Position numbers and translations under genes: made by a program
Assembly: GCA_001661515.1 (NCBI GenBank)
Contig: LUVW01000015.1
Coordinates: 504,799-568,798, forward strand
Source of the DNA: Capniomyces stellatus
Lineage: Eukaryota; Kickxellomycota; Harpellomycetes; Harpellales; Legeriomycetaceae
Length of the DNA stretch: 64,000 nt
Direction of reading: 5' to 3'
Notes under the pieces: generated by a model
Told to the model about the DNA's origin: nothing
What the model saw: only the letters and a program-made list of their open reading frames with translations
The model's database searches: none
Part shown: in pieces, positions 55,979 through 64,000 of the stretch
Layout of the letters: each line of letters starts with the position of its first letter
How positions within the stretch are numbered: position 1 is the stretch's first letter

Positions 55979-57863
55979 TTAGCGAGATTGTTTTCTAACA
56001 CAGCTGAACACCCTTTGTTCGATATTGCTGCTTATACAGCCACTCTTGAACTGGCTTATGAATCCAGATCCCATTTTGTCCAAAACAACTTTATATGACA
56101 GGTATACTTCCAGAATGTTCTTGGAAAACTCTATATCAGTGACCGATTTAGGTTGGAAAATGTTTAAACAGTGAAAACTATATCGCTAGAACAAGGCCAA
56201 TTCAATATAAAAGAAGGTTTGCATATTGAAAATACCTATTATCTCGTCAGTTTTTACTGAAAACCGTGTCCACCAGTTGGATTCAATATCAAAGCCTTCG
56301 CTAATTAGAGAGTTGAACTTGTTTAAAGCCAAATTCCTGAAATCAGCCGTGTCCCCCAAGATATGATCACTTATAGCCAGGTTTTCATTGAAGGTCTAAA
56401 ACAATAGATTGTACAAGTACTGAAAGTTTACTAAAAGCAACATGAGTAATACATAGCCAACGCCAACGCCAACGCCAACGCCAACGCCAACGCCAATACC
56501 AATACCAATACCAATACCAATACCAATACCAATACCAATACCAATACCAATACCAATACCAATACAAATACAAATACAAATTCTTACTTTGCTTTCAAGA
56601 CCTTTGGATTTACCATGATTTATTCCCCTCAAGTCGTCAATAATTAATTTATACAAATCATGCGACTGCGAACCTGGTGTTACGCCATACAAACAGATGG
56701 CAACATATATTGAACCAGTTACCAGAACCAACGGGGAATGCTCCACTGGTGCTGTAGTTTGAAACGAATCAGTAAGGATCTGCCATCCTTCCTCACATAC
56801 AGATTTAGGTAGTTTTAAAACCCTTGCTATTTTAATAAAAAGTCTGTGTACTTCCGAAACGTTAAAGTCAAACTCAATTGCCTTTAAAATCGCCTTTTCG
56901 CACTTTAATACGGACAAACGAATCCTTTCCGCCAACTAAAGTTACCAACAGTTACAATTATAAACTATAGTTTTAGAATTTAAATAGCTAAACATAAGGA
57001 GTGAGGGGGTATGGCAAGGATAACAGTTACCAAATACAGAGAGTGTATAAGGTGATATAGAATTATCGATTAACCTACACTTTCGTCAACCTTGTGAAAA
57101 TCTTTTTCTGTCTGGTCTAAAAAGTACGCCTTGTGTACTATTTCCTTTAACTTTTTGACAGTTTCCTCCATTTTTGAAGACACAAATAATACAGCTATCG
57201 CCAAGTCCTAGTTGCAGATCGAAATAGTCGCTAGCTCGATAAGCCAAAAGTGTCCTTAATAGCACCAGAGTTAAAACGTTTGTAACGTATATTGTTGTGC
57301 TTACCATAGTATCAAAATCTTGATGAAGACCCATTATGTGCATTCTGAACGATATCGACTGAGCAGTGCAGTATGTGCGATTGGGGCTAAAAAGTATATT
57401 ATTTGAAGGCTCGTGGAAAAAAAGACACCAATAAAGATGGCGCAAGTGATCAGCATTCAATCAAAAAAAAGGAGCAGGAATTGTGTAATTGAACAAGCAC
57501 TTACAAGCCGATTCTTAAAGCAACATCTTTAATTATCACGCAACTCTTTAATGCGAGGAGTAATGAAGGATGTTCTAGGTAGAAATTGTTTGGACAGCCT
57601 GTTAAAAGTAATGTTAACACAAATGCGCAAGTTTAGAGAAATGCGGCACAATTATAAGCTCAGATTGCATAAACAAGCAAAAAAGAAATAAAACAGCTAT
57701 TGAAGCTAAAGTCTACCAATCTAAATACTAACTTACCTCCATTGTCGATATTAGTATTGGTCAATCCGTTTATCTTGTTTTCGCGTTCTAGCAGAGCATT
57801 GATGGATCTGTGGGAGATATACGGCTTTTTTCTTTCTTTGTTGCAATCGAATGGCCTGTTCAT
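55979..57863 (-). CDS. CTK2: CTD kinase cyclin (Ctk2 / cyclin K-like)
   Basis: Seven exons (57863-57737, 57598-57505, 57386-57305, 57207-57079, 56935-56588, 56395-56236, 56130-55979) give 363 residues with closed phases; yeast Ctk2 is 323. The cyclin fold is visible as NRTYCTAQSISFRMHIM, FDTMDLAIAVLFVSSKMEET and VKKLKEIVHKAY, then ERIRLSVLKCEKAILKAIEF, FDFNVSEVHRLF and LVTGSIYVAICL. The end has WWTRFSVKTDEI with EFSKNILEVYLSY. This is the arrangement of transcriptional cyclins (K, T, Ctk2). Its kinase would phosphorylate Ser2 of the RNA polymerase II CTD. Introns are all GT-AG; intron 5 carries a large hexamer array. Cyclin K and Ctk2 cannot be told apart with certainty. Confidence 0.9.
56456..56581. 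repeat. (AACGCC)n(AATACC)n array in CTK2 intron 5
   Basis: About six AACGCC units, then about twelve AATACC units, then AATACA units, almost filling the 192-nt intron 56396-56587. The same units occur on the other strand at 9754 (GGCGTT) and 20080 (GGTATT). On the transcribed strand the intron stays open in the frame of exon 5. Confidence 0.95.
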
Positions 57864-59093
57864 ATTTGTGTTTTAAAAAATTATAAGAAGAAAAAAAAAG
57901 GACAAATAACTTTTAAAAAACCAAAATCAACTTGAACAAATTGCAGATTTTACAAAAGCCTTGCTTAAACTAAGCTGCTTCGATTATAATTAAAGCTAGC
58001 ATTAACACCAACTTGACTTTAGTAGGAAGATTAATCGAGACATTAGGCGAAAATTAATTAATACTATTATTCACTTTTGTTCGAATAATCTAGGCTGTTT
58101 GAGGGACTAAAGGCACGCTCAACTATTGGCGGAGGGTCATTTTGGCCACATTCGCAGTTTACTTTGCTATTTTTAAAACAATTTCAAGTAAATTTAAATG
58201 GTAAAATTCGCTAAGCTTTGAATTTGGGATAATTTAATAACGTGGTCATTTTTACTAACAACCAGTTTCCTAAACTGCTTTTTTTTTCGTGAAAAATATC
58301 GTGATTCCTAATATAGTATCTTCAATGGCTATCTGATAAAAAACTAGTAAACTAACTCGTTTTCAGTTTTAAAACTTTACAGTATTATTTTTAGAAATTG
58401 CAAGTTATCAGTCTAATAACTCGGTTTTTTAGAATCGTGAACAAGCTTTTTTGCACTAAAAGCTATCCAATACCCACTTGGTAATTGTGCATATATCTTG
58501 CTATTTTGCTATTTTTTCGAACTCACTAAAAAAGTTCGATTTTAGCTTTTCAAATCAGAACGCGGCCTCATTAATAGAGAATAAATTAGCAGTAAAACTA
58601 GTTACATTTTTTGGTGATAAAAACTTTGTAATCAAGAGCTCATGGACGAAATGAAATGTAAAAGTGTCAGTTTTAAACTTGAAATTTGTCGAAAATATGA
58701 ATCTATCAGGACTGGAAATGGAAAAACAAATATTGTTTTGATTGAAGGTAAACTTTTTACAAAATCAAATCCCAAGGAAGCCAAAAGCAGTAAAAAAACA
58801 TCGATTATTAATTTAAAAAGAATTCATCAAAAAAAAACGTACAGTTTTAGCGACCAAGAACCAATATTGTGTTAAATATAGAACATAAAGCTAAAAGTTA
58901 GAGGCTAATACATTTAGTTTACATATTGTATACCCAATTGGATGATCTGGTTATTTTGATAATAGGCCCAACAAAAGTTATAAAAACAATAGAACTGACT
59001 TGGAATTCTGAAATGAAAAATGAAATGTTTACGTTTAAAGGGGTCCGTTATGAACCAGAAATATACATGTTTTTAATAGTTATTTGTAAAGTA
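57864..59093. other. AT-rich region upstream of CTK2
   Basis: Low-complexity AT-rich DNA. A 77-codon plus-strand frame at 58642-58875 (Lys-rich, for example KSNPKEAKSSKKTS) has no recognised content and may be chance. The GC content falls toward the right, where mobile-element remnants begin. Confidence 0.4.
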
Positions 59094-59138
59094 TAATATT
59101 AGTTAATTGTCGTTATAGACTAAATTAACTTTTTATTA
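59094..59138. repeat. 45-bp dispersed repeat, copy A
   Basis: This 45-bp stretch matches 60371-60415 with four mismatches, in the same orientation. Copy B overlaps the stop codon of the tyrosine-recombinase fragment, so copy A is probably another remnant of the same element type. Confidence 0.75.
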
Positions 59139-60370
59139 GCGCCTACAATAGACAAAGTCAAAGCATGCAAGTTTACTGATGAGCGGTTAAACAAGATTTC
59201 TAGAATTTTTAACCTAGTAAGCCGGTAACTCCTCTCCCTCTTTTGTCATCAAATTATCGACTTGTATTATTTCCAATGTATTGATTAACTTGACACTCCG
59301 TTAGCATCGAATATTTTCTAGAAAATAAAATCATCAAACTGTAATTTGAAAGTAAATCAAATCTTGCCTACCATTAGCTAAGAAAAACCAAAAAAATGTT
59401 GATTTAAATAATAAAAGAATAAAAGATTAAAAGATTAAAATAATAAAATAATAAAATAATAAAATAATAAAATAGTATTTCTCATATATAATATAAATCG
59501 GCATAATTCTAATAAAAAGTATAGATTTCTGACACATATTTATCAACCAAACCTAACCTAACTAACGAGTTATACACTTATCGCGTTGCCTAATAAAGCA
59601 TAGCTAACAAAAACATTTGAAAAAAGTTGGATATAAAGAGTAAATTTAAAAAGTAAAAAATTATAAAACTCGGAAAATCAGTAAATACAACGCTAAAGCC
59701 CAATCCATCATAATCAATAATTTGATTTATAAACATACAAATATTATCAATTAATTGTAATCTTATAAGATGCGTACTAGAGGCAAAACGGCTAGAGAAT
59801 CTAGAGAATCTAGAGTATCTAGAGTAGATGATGAACTATCCGAACCACCAAAAAGTTGTCTTTCCTGATCATAATCTACTCTAGATGTACTAGATGCTCT
59901 AGCCGTTATTCCCCCAGTACGCATATTATAAAATTATAGCTAACTACTATATTACTTGTATGTTTAAAATATGAAACATGAAAGCTGAGTTGCTAGTTAT
60001 TCATGATTTCTGTATTACAGTTAATTTTAATTTTGATCGATTTTAATTTTAATTTTTTTGTAAAAAGTCGAAGTTAATTCACGCGTTTTTTTTCAAAATG
60101 TTTTGTTTGATAAGAATGTGAGATAAGTTGTGATTTGCAATATATATATAACCGATTGATATTGGATTTAATATGAATAAAAAGCGAAATTATTGAATTA
60201 AATCGGTATACTACTGATGTATAATCCAATGTCAATTGGGGTCTTGTCATGAGTTAATGTAATTGGGACTGAATTAAAATAAAAATCAAATAGACCATCG
60301 TATTCTTCTATCAAGACAAACACAATAGTCGAGGTTTGGTAAAAAGTTGAAAGAGAAAAAGAGCGAGAAA
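59139..60370. other. AT-rich DNA with repeat remnants
   Basis: No gene is seen. The stretch contains A-rich (AATAAA)-type repeats at 59405-59480, the long inverted repeat at 59760-59936 and otherwise low-complexity DNA. It is probably decayed mobile-element sequence. Confidence 0.45.
59760..59936. repeat. Long imperfect inverted repeat
   Basis: The left arm (59760-59832) and right arm (59869-59936) are reverse complements over about 65 bp with some indels. Shared blocks are ATGCGTACT, ACGGCTAGAG and CATCTAGAGTAGAT-like sequence. The loop is about 36 bp. TCTAGA units are repeated inside the arms. A transcript could fold into a stable hairpin. It may be a MITE or two head-to-head fragments of one element. 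Confidence 0.85.
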
Positions 60371-60415
60371 TAATATTAGTTAATAGTCGTCAAAGACTAA
60401 ATTAACTCTTTATTA
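60371..60415. repeat. 45-bp dispersed repeat, copy B
   Basis: Second copy of the 45-bp sequence at 59094-59138. It includes the TAA stop of the recombinase fragment on the minus strand. Confidence 0.75.
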
Positions 60416-60745
60416 TACGTCATTGGATGGAGTCATGTTAAGTGACTCCAAAGGTAATATCGCTTGTGTCAGATTTGTACCTGTGGTGCGGGACAAGCGA
60501 TAATAATTATCAAACATTGTGTAACTAGACCAGAACGCTTGCGTTACAATTATGTCGGAAGATATGCCCGCATTAGCTGCCACTGTTGCACCGACTGCTC
60601 TTGCTTTCGGAATTGTCGAACCTGGCGGCATTATGATCAATTTTGAAACTTCGTGGATGTATCGGGTTATACTGGCCGTAGACAATGGTACAGTGAGCGG
60701 CACAATTGTCCCAAAATTTTCAAAAATAAATTCAAATTATAATAA
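60413..60745 (-). mobile_element. Tyrosine recombinase C-terminal fragment (DIRS-like)
   Basis: A minus-strand frame with no usable start before a stop near 60745 carries the C-terminal part of a tyrosine recombinase of the type found in DIRS retrotransposons and relatives. It shows ITRYIHEVSKL, then KARAVGATVAANAGISSDII, then AFWSSYTMFDNYYRL and TNLTQAIL. The Arg in KAR, the Trp in WSS and the nucleophile Tyr in the FDNYY segment are at the expected places. The reverse transcriptase and Gag parts of a DIRS element are not seen nearby, so this is a remnant. A Crypton or phage-type origin cannot be excluded. Confidence 0.68.
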
Positions 60746-61017
60746 TTAAGCAACTTTATATGTCAGTATTTATCAGAATATATATTTAGGTTTTACTACG
60801 CACTTTCTACTTATTCACTAAATTTTATCCAGTCAAAGTGCGTTTTTAAAATTTTATGGAGTTTCAAAAAATATTTTCATTTGGGACAATTTTGTCCAAA
60901 AAAAATTTAAAATTTTGTTTTTGTCACCATAGTCTCATTAATCAATATAATTGTCTATAACTTTACTCAAGTGTTCTTTGCTTACAGTTAACTATTTTTT
61001 TAAAATAAAATTCAACC
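60746..61017. other. Left flank of Tc1 element
   Basis: AT-rich DNA before the transposase. It contains CGCACTTT (60800) and AAAGTGCG (60835) in inverted orientation and a GGGACAATTTTGTCC palindrome (60884-60898). The left terminal inverted repeat of the Tc1 element should be here, but I cannot prove its limits because the right terminus is not visible. Confidence 0.4.
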
Positions 61018-62043
61018 ATGCCTAAACTATCCAGTGAGTTAAAAGCAGACATCATCCAGGCACTAAGCAACGGAACATCAATCAGACAGGTTGCCAAACA
61101 GTTCAACACAAGCAAGTCTAGTGTGCATAGGTTAAAGTCAAGCACTCAGACGCTCAACCTCAACAACTCTCCAGGCCGTAGACCAAGTTTATCACCACAG
61201 ACCAAGAGACATGTTGTTCGTCAAATTTTGTCCGGAACTCATAAATCGGCAAAATCNCCACAGCCCAAGAGACATGTTGTTCGTCAAATTTTGTCCGGAA
61301 CTCATAAATCGGCAAAATCGGTGACCAAGCAGCTGGCAAAAGATAATGTCGCAATTGTTTCAGAAAGGACAGTCAGACGGGCCTTGAACGAGCATGACGT
61401 TTTGTCCGTAAAGAAAGTGTTGAAGCCCAGACTCTCGCGCAAAAATATCAAGAAAAGGCTAAAATTCGCAAATGACCATCTGCACTGGACAGTTGATGAT
61501 TGGAAGCGGGTGATTTGGTCGGATGAAACAAAGATAAACAGGTTTGGGTCAGATGGTAACCAGTGGAGTTGGGCACGAACAGGCGTGGGATTGCAGGAGG
61601 CAAACATAAATCAGACCGTTAAGCACCATGGCGGATCGATCATGGTTTGGGGGTGTATCACTGATCGAGGTCCAGGCTACTTGTGTCAGATATACGGCAA
61701 GCTCAATAAGGAAGGCTACCTGGAAATTCTTAATGACGAGCTCATCAGCACAATCAGCTACTACGGTTTGAATCCAAGTCACGTGATTTTTCAACACGAT
61801 AATGACCCCAAACACACAGCTAAAATTGTGGTTGAGTGGCTCAAAGGACAGCAATTCGAAACGCTGGAGTAGCCTCCACAGTCTCCTGATCTAAACCCAA
61901 TCGAAACCATATGGGCGATAGTCAAGAGAAGACTTGCTAATTATGACCACCCACCCTCAGGAATGCTCGAGCTGTGGGAGCGGGTGGAGATCGAATGGAA
62001 TCAGCTGTCAATGGAAACGTGTCGTGGTGTTATGATTCAATAA
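61018..62043 (+). pseudogene. Tc1/mariner transposase with internal stop
   Basis: The frame starts at ATG 61018 with a helix-turn-helix DNA-binding part (SIRQVAKQFNTSKSSVHRL, then NNSPGRRPSLS). The catalytic domain has D in VIWSDETKI, D in IFQH-DND-PKH and E in DLNPIE; the last two acids are 34 residues apart, the DD34E Tc1 signature. A TAG stop at 61870-61872 interrupts the frame just before the PPQSPDLNPIE block, so the copy should not make a full transposase. The frame then continues open to TAA at 62041. A single N at 61257 sits in a direct duplication (61195-61256 and 61258-61319) that is probably an assembly artefact. Confidence 0.93.
61257..61257. other. Assembly gap (single N) in the transposase
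   Basis: The N is flanked on both sides by the same 62-bp sequence, with one mismatch. This is the pattern of two contig ends that overlap in the genome but were joined end to end. The extra 63 bases keep the frame open only because 63 is a multiple of three. Confidence 0.88.
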
Positions 62044-62058
62044 TGAAGTGACTATATA

Positions 62059-62255
62059 TGTAAAGATATATTGTATAAGAAATCGTTTATTGACTAAGGT
62101 GTAAACGAGATTAAAAGACTTAGTGTATAAAAGTTGAAAAGGACTAAGGCTTTTAAGCTAATGGATTACGTAATGAATTGTTAACTATAAATTGAATTGA
62201 TAAATTAATAAAACTATTTAACTATTAAATCGAGGTGCTTTATTGGATCCTTACA
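62059..62255 (-). mobile_element. 3' LTR of the chromodomain Ty3/gypsy element
   Basis: Read on the minus strand, a 197-bp sequence starts TGTAAGGATCC and ends TATCTTTACA (TG...CA). Just before it on that strand is a purine tract AAGGAGGGGATAA (62256-62268), as expected for a polypurine primer site. An AATAAA signal lies 12 bases into it. Position and orientation fit the element whose pol gene ends at 63077. The second LTR would be off the right edge, so identity between the two cannot be tested. Confidence 0.72.
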
Positions 62256-63076
62256 TTATCCCCTCCTTAAAAAAATTGTTCGATTTAATACGTTAATTTA
62301 ATGATTTAAATTGAAATTTAAAATGGGTTTTGACTATTTGTTTGGCTGATATTCATTCGATTTTTCCAGGAAACCCATAAGCTTGACTTAAATGTTCCAT
62401 TTGATCGATTGTCTATAAATATGACCTGGATCTGTTGAATTTTTTTTTTTTGAAGTTTATCTTCAACATTTGACTATTGGTTTTAAATAAAAACCCAATA
62501 ATTAAAATATTGTTTTTAACCAATTGGTTGAATAATCTCGCCCGTCTGGTGGGGTATATAAAAATACTCCTAAGAGCTTTGAATGGCGGGGTTGTCAAGT
62601 TTAGTGGGTGTTGCTTCTCAAGCATCATAGGTCGATATATCCGCGTACTGACATTCCGATGTCTGGATCCTAACCTGCCCACTATTCTATCGATTCCCTT
62701 TTGGGATTTGACAACTCCGTCTGCGGAAATAATTTCCAGCTGCTCTGAAAACAGCCTTTAGAAACACCGATGATTTCTGTTGATTGAAAGATTGTCAAAT
62801 AAATGACTCTTTCTGTTTTCTCTTTGGAAATTTACTCAATAATAATTCTTATGGTAGAATTATTATTAACTAAATTTCCTCCGAAGTTTAAGATTTGTTT
62901 CAAAAACATAAAACTAAAATCAAATAAAACTAAATCAAATAAAATAACTAAATAAATTAAAATAACTAAAGAAAATAAAATAACTGAAGAAAATAAAATA
63001 GACTAAATAAAATAAAATAACTAATATCAAAATCAAACTAAGTTGAAAATACGTTGTAAATGCATTAAGTCCTTAC
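62256..63076. other. 3' untranslated interior of the chromodomain element
   Basis: About 820 bp between the pol stop and the polypurine tract, with no good frame. It includes a perfect 11-bp stem hairpin (62839-62868), T and A runs, and an A-rich minisatellite (AAATAAAATAACT-like units, 62915-63030). A long non-coding 3' interior is unusual but not unknown in this group. Confidence 0.5.
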
Positions 63077-64000
63077 TTAAATACCCGGTTTTTCTGGGTA
63101 TTTATCATGAAATTCTTTGATGAGGTCGGGGCAGTTAAGGTTCTCCCTTGGTTCCCAACTTTGTTCTGAGGGTCCGTACCCTTCCCAGTCCACTTTGTAC
63201 CTTAATTTTCTCCGGTACCTCTTGGAGTCCAAGATTTCTTTAACTATAAATTCCTCTTGTCCTTCGATTAATACTGGTGGTGGTGGGTCGATTCTTTTGC
63301 CTTCTAAGGTGTTTGGGGTAACCTTTTCCAGCAGTGAGACGTGGAAGGTATTGTGAATCTTCATGGTCTCCGGCAGTGATAATTTGTACGAAACTGCGTT
63401 TATTTTCCCTGTAATCTGAAATGGGCCTAGTTTTTTCCAGTCTAGCTTTCCTGATGGTCTTGTGGTCTGGATATTCTTTGTTGAAAGCCATACTGAGTCT
63501 CCTATTTCCATCTCTGGGTGTTCCATCCTTCCTCTGTCTGTAAACCTCTTTTGATCCTCTGCTGCTTTCTGTAAATTTAATACCATCTGTGCGTGTGTTT
63601 TGTGTATCTCCTCAATCCTAGCGTTGGCTTCTGGTATGTCTGTTATTGGTATGATTGGGGCCTCAAACTTTGGGTTGTACCCATATAGTGCGTAGAATGG
63701 CGATGTACCTGTTGCAGCCTGTACCGAATTGTTGTACGCGAACTCGGCTATAGGTAGTAGAGTGTTCCAATTGTCTTGTTGGTAGTTGACAAACATACGC
63801 AGATATTGTTCCAAGATCTGATTGACCCTCTCTGTCTGTCCGTCTGTCTCTGGATGGAAGGCTGTGGATAGCTTTATCTTGACTCCTAGCTGTTGGAACA
63901 GGCTGCGCCAAAACTTGGACGTGAACTGTGTTCCTCTGTCTGAGATGATGTCGTTCGGCATTCCATGAATTCTGAATATGTTTTCTAGAAACTCTGAAGC
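63077..64000 (-). CDS. Chromovirus (Ty3/gypsy) pol: integrase and chromodomain, partial
   Basis: The frame is open from the right edge of the window (no start visible) to a TAA at 63077. It begins inside the integrase core (D in ISDRGTQF, E in GQTERVNQIL, 35 residues between them). A GPY/F-like module (LGPFQITGKINAVSYKL) follows. The C terminus is a chromodomain (FIVKEILDSKRYRRKLRYKV, then WEGYGPSEQSWEPRENL). Chromodomain integrases direct insertion to heterochromatin by binding modified histone H3. This lineage differs from the element at the left edge, which lacks the chromodomain. The visible frame has no breaks. Confidence 0.93.
   Translation of the reverse strand, partial: ASEFLENIFRIHGMPNDIISDRGTQFTSKFWRSLFQQLGVKIKLSTAFHPETDGQTERVNQILEQYLRMFVNYQQDNWNTLLPIAEFAYNNSVQAATGTSPFYALYGYNPKFEAPIIPITDIPEANARIEEIHKTHAQMVLNLQKAAEDQKRFTDRGRMEHPEMEIGDSVWLSTKNIQTTRPSGKLDWKKLGPFQITGKINAVSYKLSLPETMKIHNTFHVSLLEKVTPNTLEGKRIDPPPPVLIEGQEEFIVKEILDSKRYRRKLRYKVDWEGYGPSEQSWEPRENLNCPDLIKEFHDKYPEKPGI

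Noticed and set aside
56396..56935. A 179-codon cyclin frame ending in Ile-Gly and Val-Gly repeats
   Set aside because: The tail is the repeat-filled intron; removal of 56396-56587 restores a normal cyclin end. Retention is discussed as a finding only.
58642..58875. 77-codon Lys-rich frame
   Set aside because: Low complexity in an A-rich region; kept only as a note in the gap description.

Overview
The window is nuclear DNA of an intron-rich, AT-rich fungus. Fungal hallmarks are a Pho85-type cyclin, a Doa1/Ufd3-type WD40-PFU-PUL protein, a Ctk2-type cyclin, a fungal MIT-domain protein and Ty3/gypsy and Tc1 elements. Retention of FAN1, CSN1 and a TMEM70-like mitochondrial protein, with about four introns per gene, argues against a budding yeast and suggests an early-diverging filamentous lineage (Kickxellomycotina or another zygomycete grade group). 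That placement is inference. I see no departure from the standard genetic code.

Left edge (1-2810): a Ty3/gypsy element, split by a one-base N, whose 3' LTR ends 8 bp before an intact tRNA-Arg(UCU) gene. Core region (3168-57863): protein genes, most of them reconstructed here exon by exon with phases that close exactly. They are dynein light chain roadblock, eIF2-beta, an NSUN-type RNA methyltransferase, a Pho85-type cyclin, Doa1/PLAA, a 1709-residue MIT-domain protein, the spliceosomal RES protein Ist3/RBMX2, CSN1, a C2H2 transcription factor, FAN1 nuclease, Mediator subunit Med18, a small membrane-type unknown, a tryptophan-rich unknown, the MYST acetyltransferase Esa1, a small unknown, a TMEM70/186-like protein and the CTD-kinase cyclin Ctk2. 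Genes are arranged independently (convergent and divergent pairs, no operons). The right part of the core is rich in transcription functions (Med18, Esa1, Ctk2), but nothing shows they are co-regulated.

Right edge (about 57.9-64 kb): an AT-rich mobile-element graveyard. It holds a long imperfect inverted repeat, a tyrosine-recombinase fragment of DIRS type, a Tc1/mariner transposase with an internal stop and an N-flanked duplication, and a minus-strand chromodomain Ty3/gypsy element whose LTR begins 15 bp after the end of the Tc1 reading frame.

Features standing out are two GC-AG introns (in DOA1 and FAN1) among about 52 resolved, two very short introns around a 16-nt exon in the NSUN gene, a 5-nt first coding exon in IST3, hexanucleotide arrays of the GGYRTT type at three places, and the LTR element positioned at a Pol III gene. 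No defence system, CRISPR array or bacterial-type operon was seen.
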